Assembly: GCA_900548195.1 (NCBI GenBank)
Contig: URJQ01000021.1
Span: 1-26,949, forward strand
DNA length: 26,949 nucleotides
From: an uncultured Prevotella sp.
GTDB lineage: Bacteria > Bacteroidota > Bacteroidia > Bacteroidales > Bacteroidaceae
Direction: 5' to 3'
In this document: positions 8,761-15,719 of the stretch, one piece after another
How the letters are laid out: each line of letters opens with the position of its first letter
Numbering within the stretch: the first letter of the stretch is position 1
Position numbers and translations under genes: made by a program
The notes under the pieces: model-generated
What the model was told of the DNA's origin: nothing
Seen by the model: only the letters and a program-made list of their open reading frames with translations
Database searches by the model: none

Positions 8761-9575
8761 ACCGTTCCACTCTTCGTCAGGGATTTCAGATTCCAGTGGA
8801 GTTTCATCATCTGCTAAAAGCAATGCCTGGAGGTATGCCTAAGCATGGGGAGACTCGGAGCGTGAAGGTGTTGATTGATGGCGTGGGGTATGATGCTCAA
8901 CTAAAGAACCAAGGGTTCGACCGTACAAAGTATGACGGACATGCAGACGTGATACAAATAAGGTATAATGAAGGAAGTGCATTGGTGAAGCGGTTGCGAG
9001 AATTGTTCTGCTCTACTTGGAGTTATGTGGAGAGTGTCAAGAATCTGCCAGAGAATATCAATCGTAAGTTCACCATACGCATACCAGAGGGACAACAGGA
9101 GTTTCTTGCTCTAAGCACCACGGATATGCCAAACGTTTTCGTTGCAGATTGCATCACAGCGGCTGTAAAGGCTGAAGTGAAAACGGATGTGAGTACGATG
9201 TCTGAACTATACTTTGAAACCTTTGAGCCTCGTGAGGATAAGAATGCCAGTATCAAACAAGTGACTCGCCTGCAGAAGATTCGCCATATTGACCGTTCTA
9301 TAGGCGACTCTCTCAAACTGCTCTACGACTACCGTTGTCAAATGACAGGTGAGAAGGTAGGCGAACCATACGATGCTCTTGTGGTTGAAGCTCACCATAT
9401 CATCCCCTTCACCGAGAGCATGAACAACGATACCTCAAACATTATCATTATCTCGCCCTCGTATCACCGCATCATTCACAAAGCAAAACCTGTGTTCGAC
9501 CGTCCAACCCTCTCCTTCCACTTTCCAAACGGATTGGTGGAGAAGATAAAGGTGAATAAACATTTGAAAGTGTAG
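8736..9575 (+). CDS. HNH endonuclease, extra gene of the Wadjet-like operon
   Basis: The protein has 279 aa from ATG 8736. A TTG at 8697 would add 13 residues but extends deeper into jetD, so 8736 is preferred. The C-terminal HNH fold is clear: YRCQMTGEKVG, VEAHHIIPF with H220/H221, N235 in DTSNIIIISPSYH, then H244 and H248. Only one Cys precedes the motif, so a zinc ribbon is unlikely. The N-terminal half (about 25-150) includes RSVKVLIDGVGYDAQLKNQ and ADVIQIRYN. It may be a DNA-recognition domain like those of HNH restriction enzymes, but I cannot name it. Overlap with jetD by 25 nt implies coupled expression. It could be an accessory or second nuclease of the complex, or a passenger restriction enzyme. 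Confidence 0.85.
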   Translation: MFLYQKLIDRSTLRQGFQIPVEFHHLLKAMPGGMPKHGETRSVKVLIDGVGYDAQLKNQGFDRTKYDGHADVIQIRYNEGSALVKRLRELFCSTWSYVESVKNLPENINRKFTIRIPEGQQEFLALSTTDMPNVFVADCITAAVKAEVKTDVSTMSELYFETFEPREDKNASIKQVTRLQKIRHIDRSIGDSLKLLYDYRCQMTGEKVGEPYDALVVEAHHIIPFTESMNNDTSNIIIISPSYHRIIHKAKPVFDRPTLSFHFPNGLVEKIKVNKHLKV

Positions 9576-9650
9576 GATTTATAGATAGAGAAAATATATT
9601 GATTTTGAATTATTGCAGTCCAGTAAAAACTCCAAAGAGCATAAAAACTG

Positions 9651-9690
9651 CCCGAAGCCCCGTTTTTAATAGGACTTCGGGTTTTCTTTT
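9651..9690 (+). terminator. Intrinsic terminator of the defence operon
   Basis: CCCGAAG (9651-9657) pairs with CTTCGGG (9675-9681), with two further CC/GG pairs after one mismatch. The run ttttctttt follows immediately. It lies 75 nt after the HNH stop on the same strand. Confidence 0.8.
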
Positions 9691-9707
9691 CCAATAGTAA
9701 GTTCTCT

Positions 9708-9768
9708 TAACCCCAAATCGGTCATTAGAAATTACAAGAAGTGTTTTCTAATGACCGATTTGGGGTTA
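9708..9768. repeat. 24-bp perfect inverted repeat
   Basis: The left arm 9708-9731 begins TAACCCCAAATCGG. The right arm 9745-9768 is its exact reverse complement, and the spacer is 13 nt (9732-9744). There is no U-tract on the + side and only weak A/T on the other. It sits between two separate terminators, so it is longer and more perfect than needed for termination. It may be a palindromic repeat element, a MITE-like remnant or a structured RNA; no coding sequence is inside. Confidence 0.85.
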
Positions 9769-9783
9769 TTCATAAATTCTTGC

Positions 9784-9828
9784 AAAAAAAGAAATGAGGC
9801 ACAATTACTATCAATTGTGCCTCATTTC
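9784..9828 (-). terminator. Intrinsic terminator of dnaK
   Basis: A 16-bp perfect stem is formed by 9791-9806 and 9813-9828 (core GAGGCACAATT / AATTGTGCCTC) with a 6-nt loop. On the minus strand it is followed by seven T residues (plus-strand A-run 9784-9790). It begins 18 nt after the dnaK stop. Confidence 0.9.
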
Positions 9829-9845
9829 GTTTATTTATTCAAAAG

Positions 9846-11750
9846 TTACTTAACCTCCTCGAAGTCAGCATCCTGTACGTCAGGACCGTTCTGAGAAGAC
9901 TGACCGCTGTTGCAGTTGCCATTGTTGCAACCGCCGTTCATGTCAGGACCTGGCTGTGCACCTGCCTGATACATCTTCTGAGCTACAGTGTTGAGCTCTG
10001 CGATGGCAGCATCGATAGCAGCTACATCCTGTGCCTTGTGGGCATCCTTGAGCTTCTGGATGGCAGCTTCCATCTCAGCCTTTACATCTGCTGGAAGTTT
10101 GTCGCCCTGCTCCTTGAGCATGTTCTCGGTCTGAAAAATCATAGAGTCAGCCTGATTGAGCTTGTCAATCTTTTCGCGCTCCTTCTTATCAGCTTCAGCG
10201 TTAGCTTCTGCCTCAGCCTTCATGCGGTTGATTTCATCCTCTGAGAGACCTGAAGAAGCTTCGATGCGAATCTTCTGCTCCTTACCTGTTGCCTTATCCT
10301 TTGCAGATACATTGAGGATACCGTTAGCATCGATATCGAATGTTACTTCAATCTGAGGTACACCACGACGTGCTGGAGCGATGCCTTCAAGGTTGAACTG
10401 ACCGATGGACTTGTTTTGTGATGCCATTGGACGCTCTCCCTGGAGTACGTGGATGGTAACTGCGGTCTGATTATCTACTGCTGTAGAGAAAGTCTCTGAC
10501 TTCTTGCAAGGGATAGTGGAGTTAGCGTCGATGAGCTTTGTCATTACGCCACCCATTGTCTCGATACCGAGAGTAAGAGGTGTAACGTCGAGGAGCACGA
10601 TGTCGCCCACACCAGCTTCCTTATTGAGAATAGCGCCCTGGATACAAGCACCTACTGCTACTACCTCATCTGGGTTTACGCCCTTTGAAGGCTCCTTGCC
10701 GAAATAGTTCTTCACGAGTTCCTGAACGGCAGGAATACGGCTTGAACCACCTACGAGGATTACTTCGTCGATATCAGAGTTTGAGAGACCTGCGTCACGC
10801 ATTGCATTCTGGCAAGGTACGAGACATGCCTGGATGAGGTTGTGAGCGAGTTGCTCGAACTGTGAACGTGTGAGAGTCTTTACGAGGTGCTTTGGCACGC
10901 CACCTTCAGCAGAGATGTAAGGGAGGTTGATTTCTGTGGAAGAAGAGCTTGAAAGCTCGATCTTAGCCTTCTCGGCAGCCTCCTTCAGACGCTGCATAGC
11001 CATTGGATCCTTTGTGAGGTCAATGCCTTCATCAGCCTTGAAGCCGTTTGCGAGCCAGTCGATGATTACCTGGTCGAAGTCATCACCACCGAGGTGAGTA
11101 TCACCATTTGTAGCGAGTACTTCGAATACACCGCCACCGAACTCAAGGATTGAGATATCGAAAGTACCGCCACCGAGGTCGAATACTGCAATCTTCATGT
11201 CCTTGTTAGCCTTATCTACACCGTATGCAAGAGCAGCAGCTGTTGGCTCGTTGACGATACGCTGTACGTTGAGTCCAGCAATCTGACCAGCTTCCTTAGT
11301 AGCCTGACGCTGTGAGTCGGAGAAGTATGCAGGAACAGTGATTACTGCGTCTGTAACTTCCTGACCGAGATAGTCTTCTGCTGTCTTCTTCATCTTCTGA
11401 AGTATCATAGCAGAAATCTCCTGAGGAGTATATTTACGGCCGTCGATGTCAACGCGTGGATAGCCGTTTTCGTTTACCACTGTGTAAGGTACACGAGTGA
11501 TTTCCTTAGAGCACTGCTCGAAAGTCTCGCCCATGAAGCGCTTGATAGAGAAGATAGTGTTCTTAGGGTTTGTGATAGCCTGACGCTTTGCAGGGTCGCC
11601 TACTTTGCGCTCGCCGTCCTTTACGAAGCCTATTACAGAAGGCGTAGTACGCTTACCTTCAGAGTTAGCGATAACTACAGGCTCATTGCCTTCAAATACT
11701 GCAACACAAGAGTTTGTTGTGCCGAGGTCGATACCAATAATCTTTCCCAT
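9846..11750 (-). CDS. dnaK: Chaperone DnaK (Hsp70)
   Basis: This 634-aa cytosolic Hsp70 chaperone binds exposed hydrophobic segments in an ATP cycle with DnaJ and GrpE. All three family signatures are visible: IDLGTTNS near the N-terminus, DLGGGTFDISI in the nucleotide-binding domain, and ILVGGSSRIPAVQELV at its end. The substrate-binding domain follows, and the protein ends in the EEVK tail. Length is normal for the family. The linker before the tail is Gly/Asn rich and holds two cysteines (GGCNNGNCNSG), which is slightly unusual. The gene stands alone, without grpE/dnaJ, as is common in Bacteroidota. No exact TAnnTTTG box was found upstream; AGCCTTTG (complement of 11845-11852) is the nearest. 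The defence operon converges on it from the other side. Confidence 0.98.
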   Translation of the reverse strand: MGKIIGIDLGTTNSCVAVFEGNEPVVIANSEGKRTTPSVIGFVKDGERKVGDPAKRQAITNPKNTIFSIKRFMGETFEQCSKEITRVPYTVVNENGYPRVDIDGRKYTPQEISAMILQKMKKTAEDYLGQEVTDAVITVPAYFSDSQRQATKEAGQIAGLNVQRIVNEPTAAALAYGVDKANKDMKIAVFDLGGGTFDISILEFGGGVFEVLATNGDTHLGGDDFDQVIIDWLANGFKADEGIDLTKDPMAMQRLKEAAEKAKIELSSSSSTEINLPYISAEGGVPKHLVKTLTRSQFEQLAHNLIQACLVPCQNAMRDAGLSNSDIDEVILVGGSSRIPAVQELVKNYFGKEPSKGVNPDEVVAVGACIQGAILNKEAGVGDIVLLDVTPLTLGIETMGGVMTKLIDANSTIPCKKSETFSTAVDNQTAVTIHVLQGERPMASQNKSIGQFNLEGIAPARRGVPQIEVTFDIDANGILNVSAKDKATGKEQKIRIEASSGLSEDEINRMKAEAEANAEADKKEREKIDKLNQADSMIFQTENMLKEQGDKLPADVKAEMEAAIQKLKDAHKAQDVAAIDAAIAELNTVAQKMYQAGAQPGPDMNGGCNNGNCNSGQSSQNGPDVQDADFEEVK

Positions 11751-11998
11751 GATTCTTATTTTTTTTATTTTGTTATTATTCTTGTTATGTTATAGCCATC
11801 TCAACGGATTGCTCCGCTTTTTCGTGGCTTCGCAATCATTATTACAAAGGCTGTGCCAATGTATATGGAGTATAGTCTTTGGTATGTAGGGCTATGACAT
11901 GGTACTGACATTTTTTGTGCTCTATGTTTATATATAATAAGGTATATGGAAAATTGGTACTGACAAATTGTCGGAAGAGGGAACTCGTTTCTTTAATT
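11751..11998. other. dnaK upstream region with a direct repeat
   Basis: No gene is seen. An 11-nt direct repeat TGGTACTGACA occurs at 11900-11910 and 11955-11965, 55 nt apart. No CIRCE element (TTAGCACTC-N9-GAGTGCTAA) is visible. The repeat could be a regulatory site, but this is speculative. Confidence 0.5.
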
Positions 11999-12186
11999 CA
12001 TAATTCATAATGCACAATGCATAATGCACAATGCATAATTCACAATGCATAATTCACAATTCATTATGCATAATTCACAATTCATAATGCATAATTCACA
12101 ATTCATAATGCATAATTCACAACTCATAATTCACAATGCATAATTCACAATTCATAATGCATAATTGCAATGCATAATGTATAATT
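11999..12186. repeat. Degenerate 7-bp tandem repeat array
   Basis: About 27 consecutive heptamers of consensus CAYAATK (cataatt, cataatg, cacaatg, cacaatt) fill this interval, with one 6-nt unit near the end. The array lies between the 5' region of dnaK and the 3' end of the HAD gene. It contains no long open frame. The same heptamer family recurs in reverse orientation at 19685-19719. Confidence 0.9.
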
Positions 12187-12294
12187 CTTGATTTACTCAG
12201 CATTCTCAAGTGAATATTCGGATGTAGGTCTCACTGAAAAGATTTGTATAGGCTTCCAGCCTACATCTACAGAGAGATTCTACTTCTGTGGATT

Positions 12295-13089
12295 TTATAT
12301 CCTATTAAGAATCTCAGCCACGCCGTTATCATCTACCGACGAAGTGACGATGTCAGCGGAGGCCTTCACCATCTCGCTGGCATTGCCCATAGCTACTCCT
12401 GTTCCGGCATGGCGTATCATGCTGATGTCGTTTCCGCCATCGCCAAATGCCATAGTGTCTGCAAGGTCAATACCGTAATGACGTATCACGGCATCAATAC
12501 CTGTAGCCTTGTCAGTGCCGTTTGCCACGCAGTCGGCAAAGTCGGGGTGCCAGCGGTTTTCATTGCAATGTCGCAGTATGTCCGTCATGATATGCAGGCT
12601 TTCTGCCTCTGTGAAGAAAGCGATGACCTGCATCACTTGGAATGACAGCGCCTCCTCAGAATCATGCAGCTCAGGTCGCTTGATGTCGAGAAGTTCAAAT
12701 ACATCAGTCACCGACTCTGGAATGCCTTTCGGAGCCACGAGTATAGCCTTGTCATTGCCGGCGTAAGCCACAGCCATACCCGTCTTTTTCTGTTCTTCTA
12801 TCATTCGTGCCACGTCCTCCTGGTCCACAGGGCGTGAGAATATGACGGTGCCGTCCTTCATCTGGCAGTGACCACCATTGACAGATATGATGCCATCGTA
12901 TTCCAGTTCGCCGAGATTATTGATGAATGGGATAGGGCGCCCTGTGGCAATCCATACCTTCACGCCTTTTTCTCTAATTCTGTGAATAGCGTCGATGGCG
13001 GATTGTGGAACGCAATGAGTCTTGAATGACACTAAAGTGCCATCGATGTCGAAGAAAACTATCTTTGGAGTTTTTATTTTGTCAGTCAT
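12295..13089 (-). CDS. Cof-type HAD-IIB family phosphatase
   Basis: This 264-aa cytosolic protein likely hydrolyses a small phosphorylated metabolite such as a sugar phosphate or flavin phosphate. HAD motif I is FFDIDGTLV with D14 and D16. Motif II is in WIATGRP, motif III lysine in GTDKATGIDAV, and motif IV is AFGDGGNDISMI. The C2B cap domain occupies roughly residues 85-190. The tail GTGVAMGNASEMVKASAD is typical of Cof/YbiV-like proteins. The substrate cannot be inferred. ATG at 13089 follows a good promoter (13121-13151), and the gene appears monocistronic. The 108 nt downstream lead into the heptamer array, and no strong terminator was noted. Confidence 0.92.
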   Translation of the reverse strand: MTDKIKTPKIVFFDIDGTLVSFKTHCVPQSAIDAIHRIREKGVKVWIATGRPIPFINNLGELEYDGIISVNGGHCQMKDGTVIFSRPVDQEDVARMIEEQKKTGMAVAYAGNDKAILVAPKGIPESVTDVFELLDIKRPELHDSEEALSFQVMQVIAFFTEAESLHIMTDILRHCNENRWHPDFADCVANGTDKATGIDAVIRHYGIDLADTMAFGDGGNDISMIRHAGTGVAMGNASEMVKASADIVTSSVDDNGVAEILNRI

Positions 13090-13120
13090 AAAAATCAGTT
13101 CGCTTATTCTAAATCGTCTG

Positions 13121-13151
13121 CAAAGTTATACACTTTTTGCGGTAAAAACAA
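13121..13151 (-). promoter_or_regulatory. Bacteroidota-type promoter of the HAD gene
   Basis: On the minus strand, TAACTTTG (complement of 13121-13128) is an exact TAnnTTTG -7 box. A TTG core at 13149-13151 lies 20 nt upstream, as expected for -33. The box is 32 nt before the HAD start codon. Confidence 0.75.
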
Positions 13152-13316
13152 GGATATGACATCTTTTAATATACCTTTCAAAAATATTCTTTCACATTAA
13201 AATATGTCTTTCACATCTCTTTACAACTGTTAAAAGGATGATGAAATTCCTCCGTATCTACGTGGTGAAAATCGGAAAATATGGTGATTAGAATGGTGAA
13301 AAATGGTGTAGCAAGA

Positions 13317-13424
13317 CGAAAAGATAGCTATTAGAGAGTGAAAGCATAGATATTAGGATGCAATATCTATGCTTTCACGTCCTAATATCTATGCTTTCAC
13401 TCTCTAATATCTATGCTTTCGCGA
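13317..13424. repeat. 22-bp-period repeat array with inverted halves
   Basis: Three direct copies of AATATCTATGCTTTC start at 13362, 13384 and 13406, so the period is exactly 22 bp. The left part holds the same units inverted: 13331-13357 is the perfect reverse complement of 13381-13407 (27 bp), and pairing continues outward to about 13317/13422 with three mismatches. The array lies 3' of the GntR operon and upstream of the HAD promoter. The region on either side (13152-13316 and 13425-13638) is AT-rich without a gene. Confidence 0.9.
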
Positions 13425-13529
13425 GGCGAAAACGCAGCTTTTTTGCTGATTTTTGTTCGTTTTCTTACTGTTTTATCGTCAATATTATAGTGCTACTTTT
13501 ATAAAATACTGGCTGTCAGTCTGTTATAA

Positions 13530-13567
13530 AAATCTGCGAGAATCGCGTATTTGCAACCAGAAATACG
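13530..13567 (-). terminator. Weak candidate terminator after gntR
   Basis: CGTATTT (13546-13552) and AAATACG (13561-13567) form a 7-bp stem with an 8-nt loop. On the minus strand a short T-run (complement of 13527-13533) follows only after about 12 nt. It is 72 nt past the gntR stop. The spacing makes this a weak call. Confidence 0.3.
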
Positions 13568-13638
13568 TTTCCTGATTTTCAAATGTTAAAATATTGACGA
13601 AATGTTCAAAATCAATTTCTCTATGTCGTATGAAAGTG

Positions 13639-13989
13639 TTAAGAGAAGCCACCTTTACTGAGTAGTTCCTCTATGCTGATGCCGAGCAGTTCCATGTCGT
13701 GTTTCAGTTGAGGGATAGTCTCATTGAAGAATATTTCCTTGCGATGCGCCATGATGCGATCGCGTGCTCCTGCGGTGACGTAGTAGCCCATGCCGCGTCG
13801 CTGATAGATGATGCCGTCGCGCGAAAGTTGCTCGTAGCATTTCACAGCGGTGTTGGTATTTACCTGCAACAGCGTTCCGTATTCTCTCACAGACGGTATC
13901 CTCATGTCGTCGGAATAGGTGCCGGCGAGGATTTCATCCATCATTCGGTCAGCCATTTGCAGATATATCGGTCTGTCTTGTGTAAACAT
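13639..13989 (-). CDS. GntR/YtrA-family transcriptional repressor
   Basis: The protein has 116 aa. The N-terminal winged helix is typical of GntR (PIYLQMADRMMDEILAGTY, IPSVREYGTLLQVNTNTAVKCYEQL, IIYQRRGMGYYVT). Only a short helical tail of about 40 residues follows, which marks the YtrA subfamily that dimerises without a large ligand domain. YtrA-type genes normally sit in, and repress, ABC transporter operons, and this one is the last gene of such an operon. The likely operator is the palindrome at 16656-16681, over the operon's start point. The gap to the permease is 101 nt, so it might also have its own weak promoter. Confidence 0.92.
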   Translation of the reverse strand: MFTQDRPIYLQMADRMMDEILAGTYSDDMRIPSVREYGTLLQVNTNTAVKCYEQLSRDGIIYQRRGMGYYVTAGARDRIMAHRKEIFFNETIPQLKHDMELLGISIEELLSKGGFS

Positions 13990-14090
13990 AGTATGCTGAG
14001 TTTCAAGGAGAGTTAAGGCAAGTGCTCGGTGAGAGCACTGCCATAACGTCTCATTTTCAAACTAATAACTAAAAATGTCTTCTATAAAAC

Positions 14091-14876
14091 CTATGCTATC
14101 ATCTTGTTGCAGAAACGGCGGTAAGCCCAATAGTAGGCTCCTATGATGGTGCCGAACGCAATGAGATAGAACGTGATGTTGCCCATCACCTCCGGATCGA
14201 CGAGAAGGTGCACAGAGTATGTCTTGTTGGAATAAACCAATGGCACCATCAGGCTCGTGAAAATGATGGAGAGGAGAATCAGCACTCCGATGAGCAGCAG
14301 CGTCGTCTTGATGAAGGACATGTTGCGGAAGAATGTCGAGCCCAGTGTATATACGGCATGGAACCAAAGGAATGACACTATGCTGTGGGCCAGAACAACG
14401 TAGCCTGGCTTGCTGTAGTCGTAATCACTGAAACTGGAAACGAAGACATCGGAGAAATAACTCAATGTCAGCGAACCCGTAGTGAAGCGAAGGCAGATGT
14501 TATAGATTGCCTGTACCACGTCTGCCATGATGAGGGCGCAGAGGAACATCAGCGAATAGCCTACCACTCCGATAATCCATCGGGCGATGAACTTGTCCCT
14601 GTTGCTTGCAGGAAGCATGAGAAACTGGATGGAAGAGGCACGTGTCTTGAGCGGACTCATCATCTTGCTGGCGCTCAAGACCATACAGATGAAGAGTGCT
14701 ATGTTTGCTATGGTGATGGCTGCACTGTAGCTTATGCGCAGCGTATTGCTGAGGTCGGTGTATGTTCCGGCGCAGATGGTGGAGAAAAACAGGAATATTG
14801 CTGCCATTACCATGGTGGAGAAGAAGATGTTTTTCTTCTCTGTGGTTATGGTGTGTAGGATTATTTTCTTGATCAT
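14091..14876 (-). CDS. ABC transporter permease, six TM segments
   Basis: This 261-aa inner-membrane protein has about six hydrophobic segments (near residues 20-40, 50-68, 100-122, 158-178, 190-212 and 235-253). Between the second and third is a cytoplasmic stretch SASKMMSPLKTRASSIQFLMLPASNRDKF, given here in two parts: SASKMMSPLKTRASSIQ and FLMLPASNRDKF. The latter motif is common in Bacteroidota ABC-2-like permeases. It starts 15 nt after the GIN-domain gene and should pair with the ATPase encoded two genes upstream. The exported substrate is unknown; relatives respond to cell-envelope or peptide stress. The function as a permease is inferred from topology and context. Confidence 0.8.
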   Translation of the reverse strand: MIKKIILHTITTEKKNIFFSTMVMAAIFLFFSTICAGTYTDLSNTLRISYSAAITIANIALFICMVLSASKMMSPLKTRASSIQFLMLPASNRDKFIARWIIGVVGYSLMFLCALIMADVVQAIYNICLRFTTGSLTLSYFSDVFVSSFSDYDYSKPGYVVLAHSIVSFLWFHAVYTLGSTFFRNMSFIKTTLLLIGVLILLSIIFTSLMVPLVYSNKTYSVHLLVDPEVMGNITFYLIAFGTIIGAYYWAYRRFCNKMIA

Positions 14877-14891
14877 ATCGCTATTGCTTGT

Positions 14892-15719
14892 TTATTGGTG
14901 GTTGATGTTTGCCTTGCCGTTTTTTGCCTTTGCCTGGCTGATTCTGAGTGAACTGTCGTCGATGTCAGCCCTGCCGCTGAGGTTTTTTGTCAGATTTCTG
15001 ACGGAGCCTTTGAGTTCAGCGTCGCAAGCGCCTGATGCAATGATGTGGGCAGTTCCGCAGTTCCGGAAATAAATGTCGAGGTCACTCTTGCCTGATGACT
15101 GGATAACCACTGTGTCGGCATTGTATATCCCGACTTCAATATCGCTCAGTCCGGAGGTGGAAAACTCTACTTTCCTGCTCTCAAGGCGCTTGATTTCTAT
15201 ATCGCTCTTGCCGGAAGCCCTGAGGGAAAACTCGCCTTGGCTCTTCACTCTGTGTGCTTCAAAGTCGATAGCACCGGCAGAATGTATCTCATTGAGGTAC
15301 GGAGCGTGGACTGTCACTTTGATGTCATAGTCGAAAGCCGTGTCTATGGCATCCTTTATGCCGTGGAAAGTGAAGGTCCGGTCGTCCTTGGGCTTGTCGT
15401 CATTCTCTAAGATATTCCCATCGAACGAGACTTGGACGAGGGCGATATTCAGAATGCTGTCAGTCACTTCTGTTGACACCTTGGCATCCAATGCCTTGTC
15501 GGTTTCGATTTCCACATAGCAGGAGTCGTCCACTATGTATGTCACGTCCATTCCGCCACCTATGCTTATCCTGTCGAAATGGTCACATGAACGTGTGGTT
15601 TTGACGATTTCGCCAGACAGTTTCGTTGATTTGTTTTCCTTCACTGTGATGGTGCACGAACTGAAGAGCATCAATGCGAGGGATGCCACAAGGGCTAATG
15701 TAATGGAAACGGTTCTCAT
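14892..15719 (-). CDS. DUF2807/GIN-domain lipoprotein
   Basis: The protein has 275 aa. A lipoprotein signal peptide ends in LMLFSSC, with the cysteine at about residue 22. The rest is a repetitive right-handed beta structure typical of the GIN (putative auto-transporter adhesin head) domain. Repeats carry the SGKSD/SGLSD motif: ASGKSDIEIKRL, TSGLSDIEVGIY, SSGKSDLDIYF and ASGACDAEL. The protein is probably anchored in the periplasm or outer membrane, and its function is unknown. Its start overlaps the ATPase stop by 4 nt (ATGA at 15716-15719), so it is translated as part of the exporter operon. GIN-domain lipoproteins are frequent companions of GntR/ABC modules in Bacteroidota. Confidence 0.88.
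   Translation of the reverse strand: MRTVSITLALVASLALMLFSSCTITVKENKSTKLSGEIVKTTRSCDHFDRISIGGGMDVTYIVDDSCYVEIETDKALDAKVSTEVTDSILNIALVQVSFDGNILENDDKPKDDRTFTFHGIKDAIDTAFDYDIKVTVHAPYLNEIHSAGAIDFEAHRVKSQGEFSLRASGKSDIEIKRLESRKVEFSTSGLSDIEVGIYNADTVVIQSSGKSDLDIYFRNCGTAHIIASGACDAELKGSVRNLTKNLSGRADIDDSSLRISQAKAKNGKANINHQ

Noticed and set aside
13317..13424. CRISPR array
   Set aside because: Units are contiguous 22-bp repeats without spacers, there are inverted copies, and no cas genes are present. The same holds for the other 22-bp arrays.
13435..13446. Terminator CAGC-tttttt-GCTG after gntR
   Set aside because: Only a 4-bp stem far from the gene (about 190 nt); not supportable.
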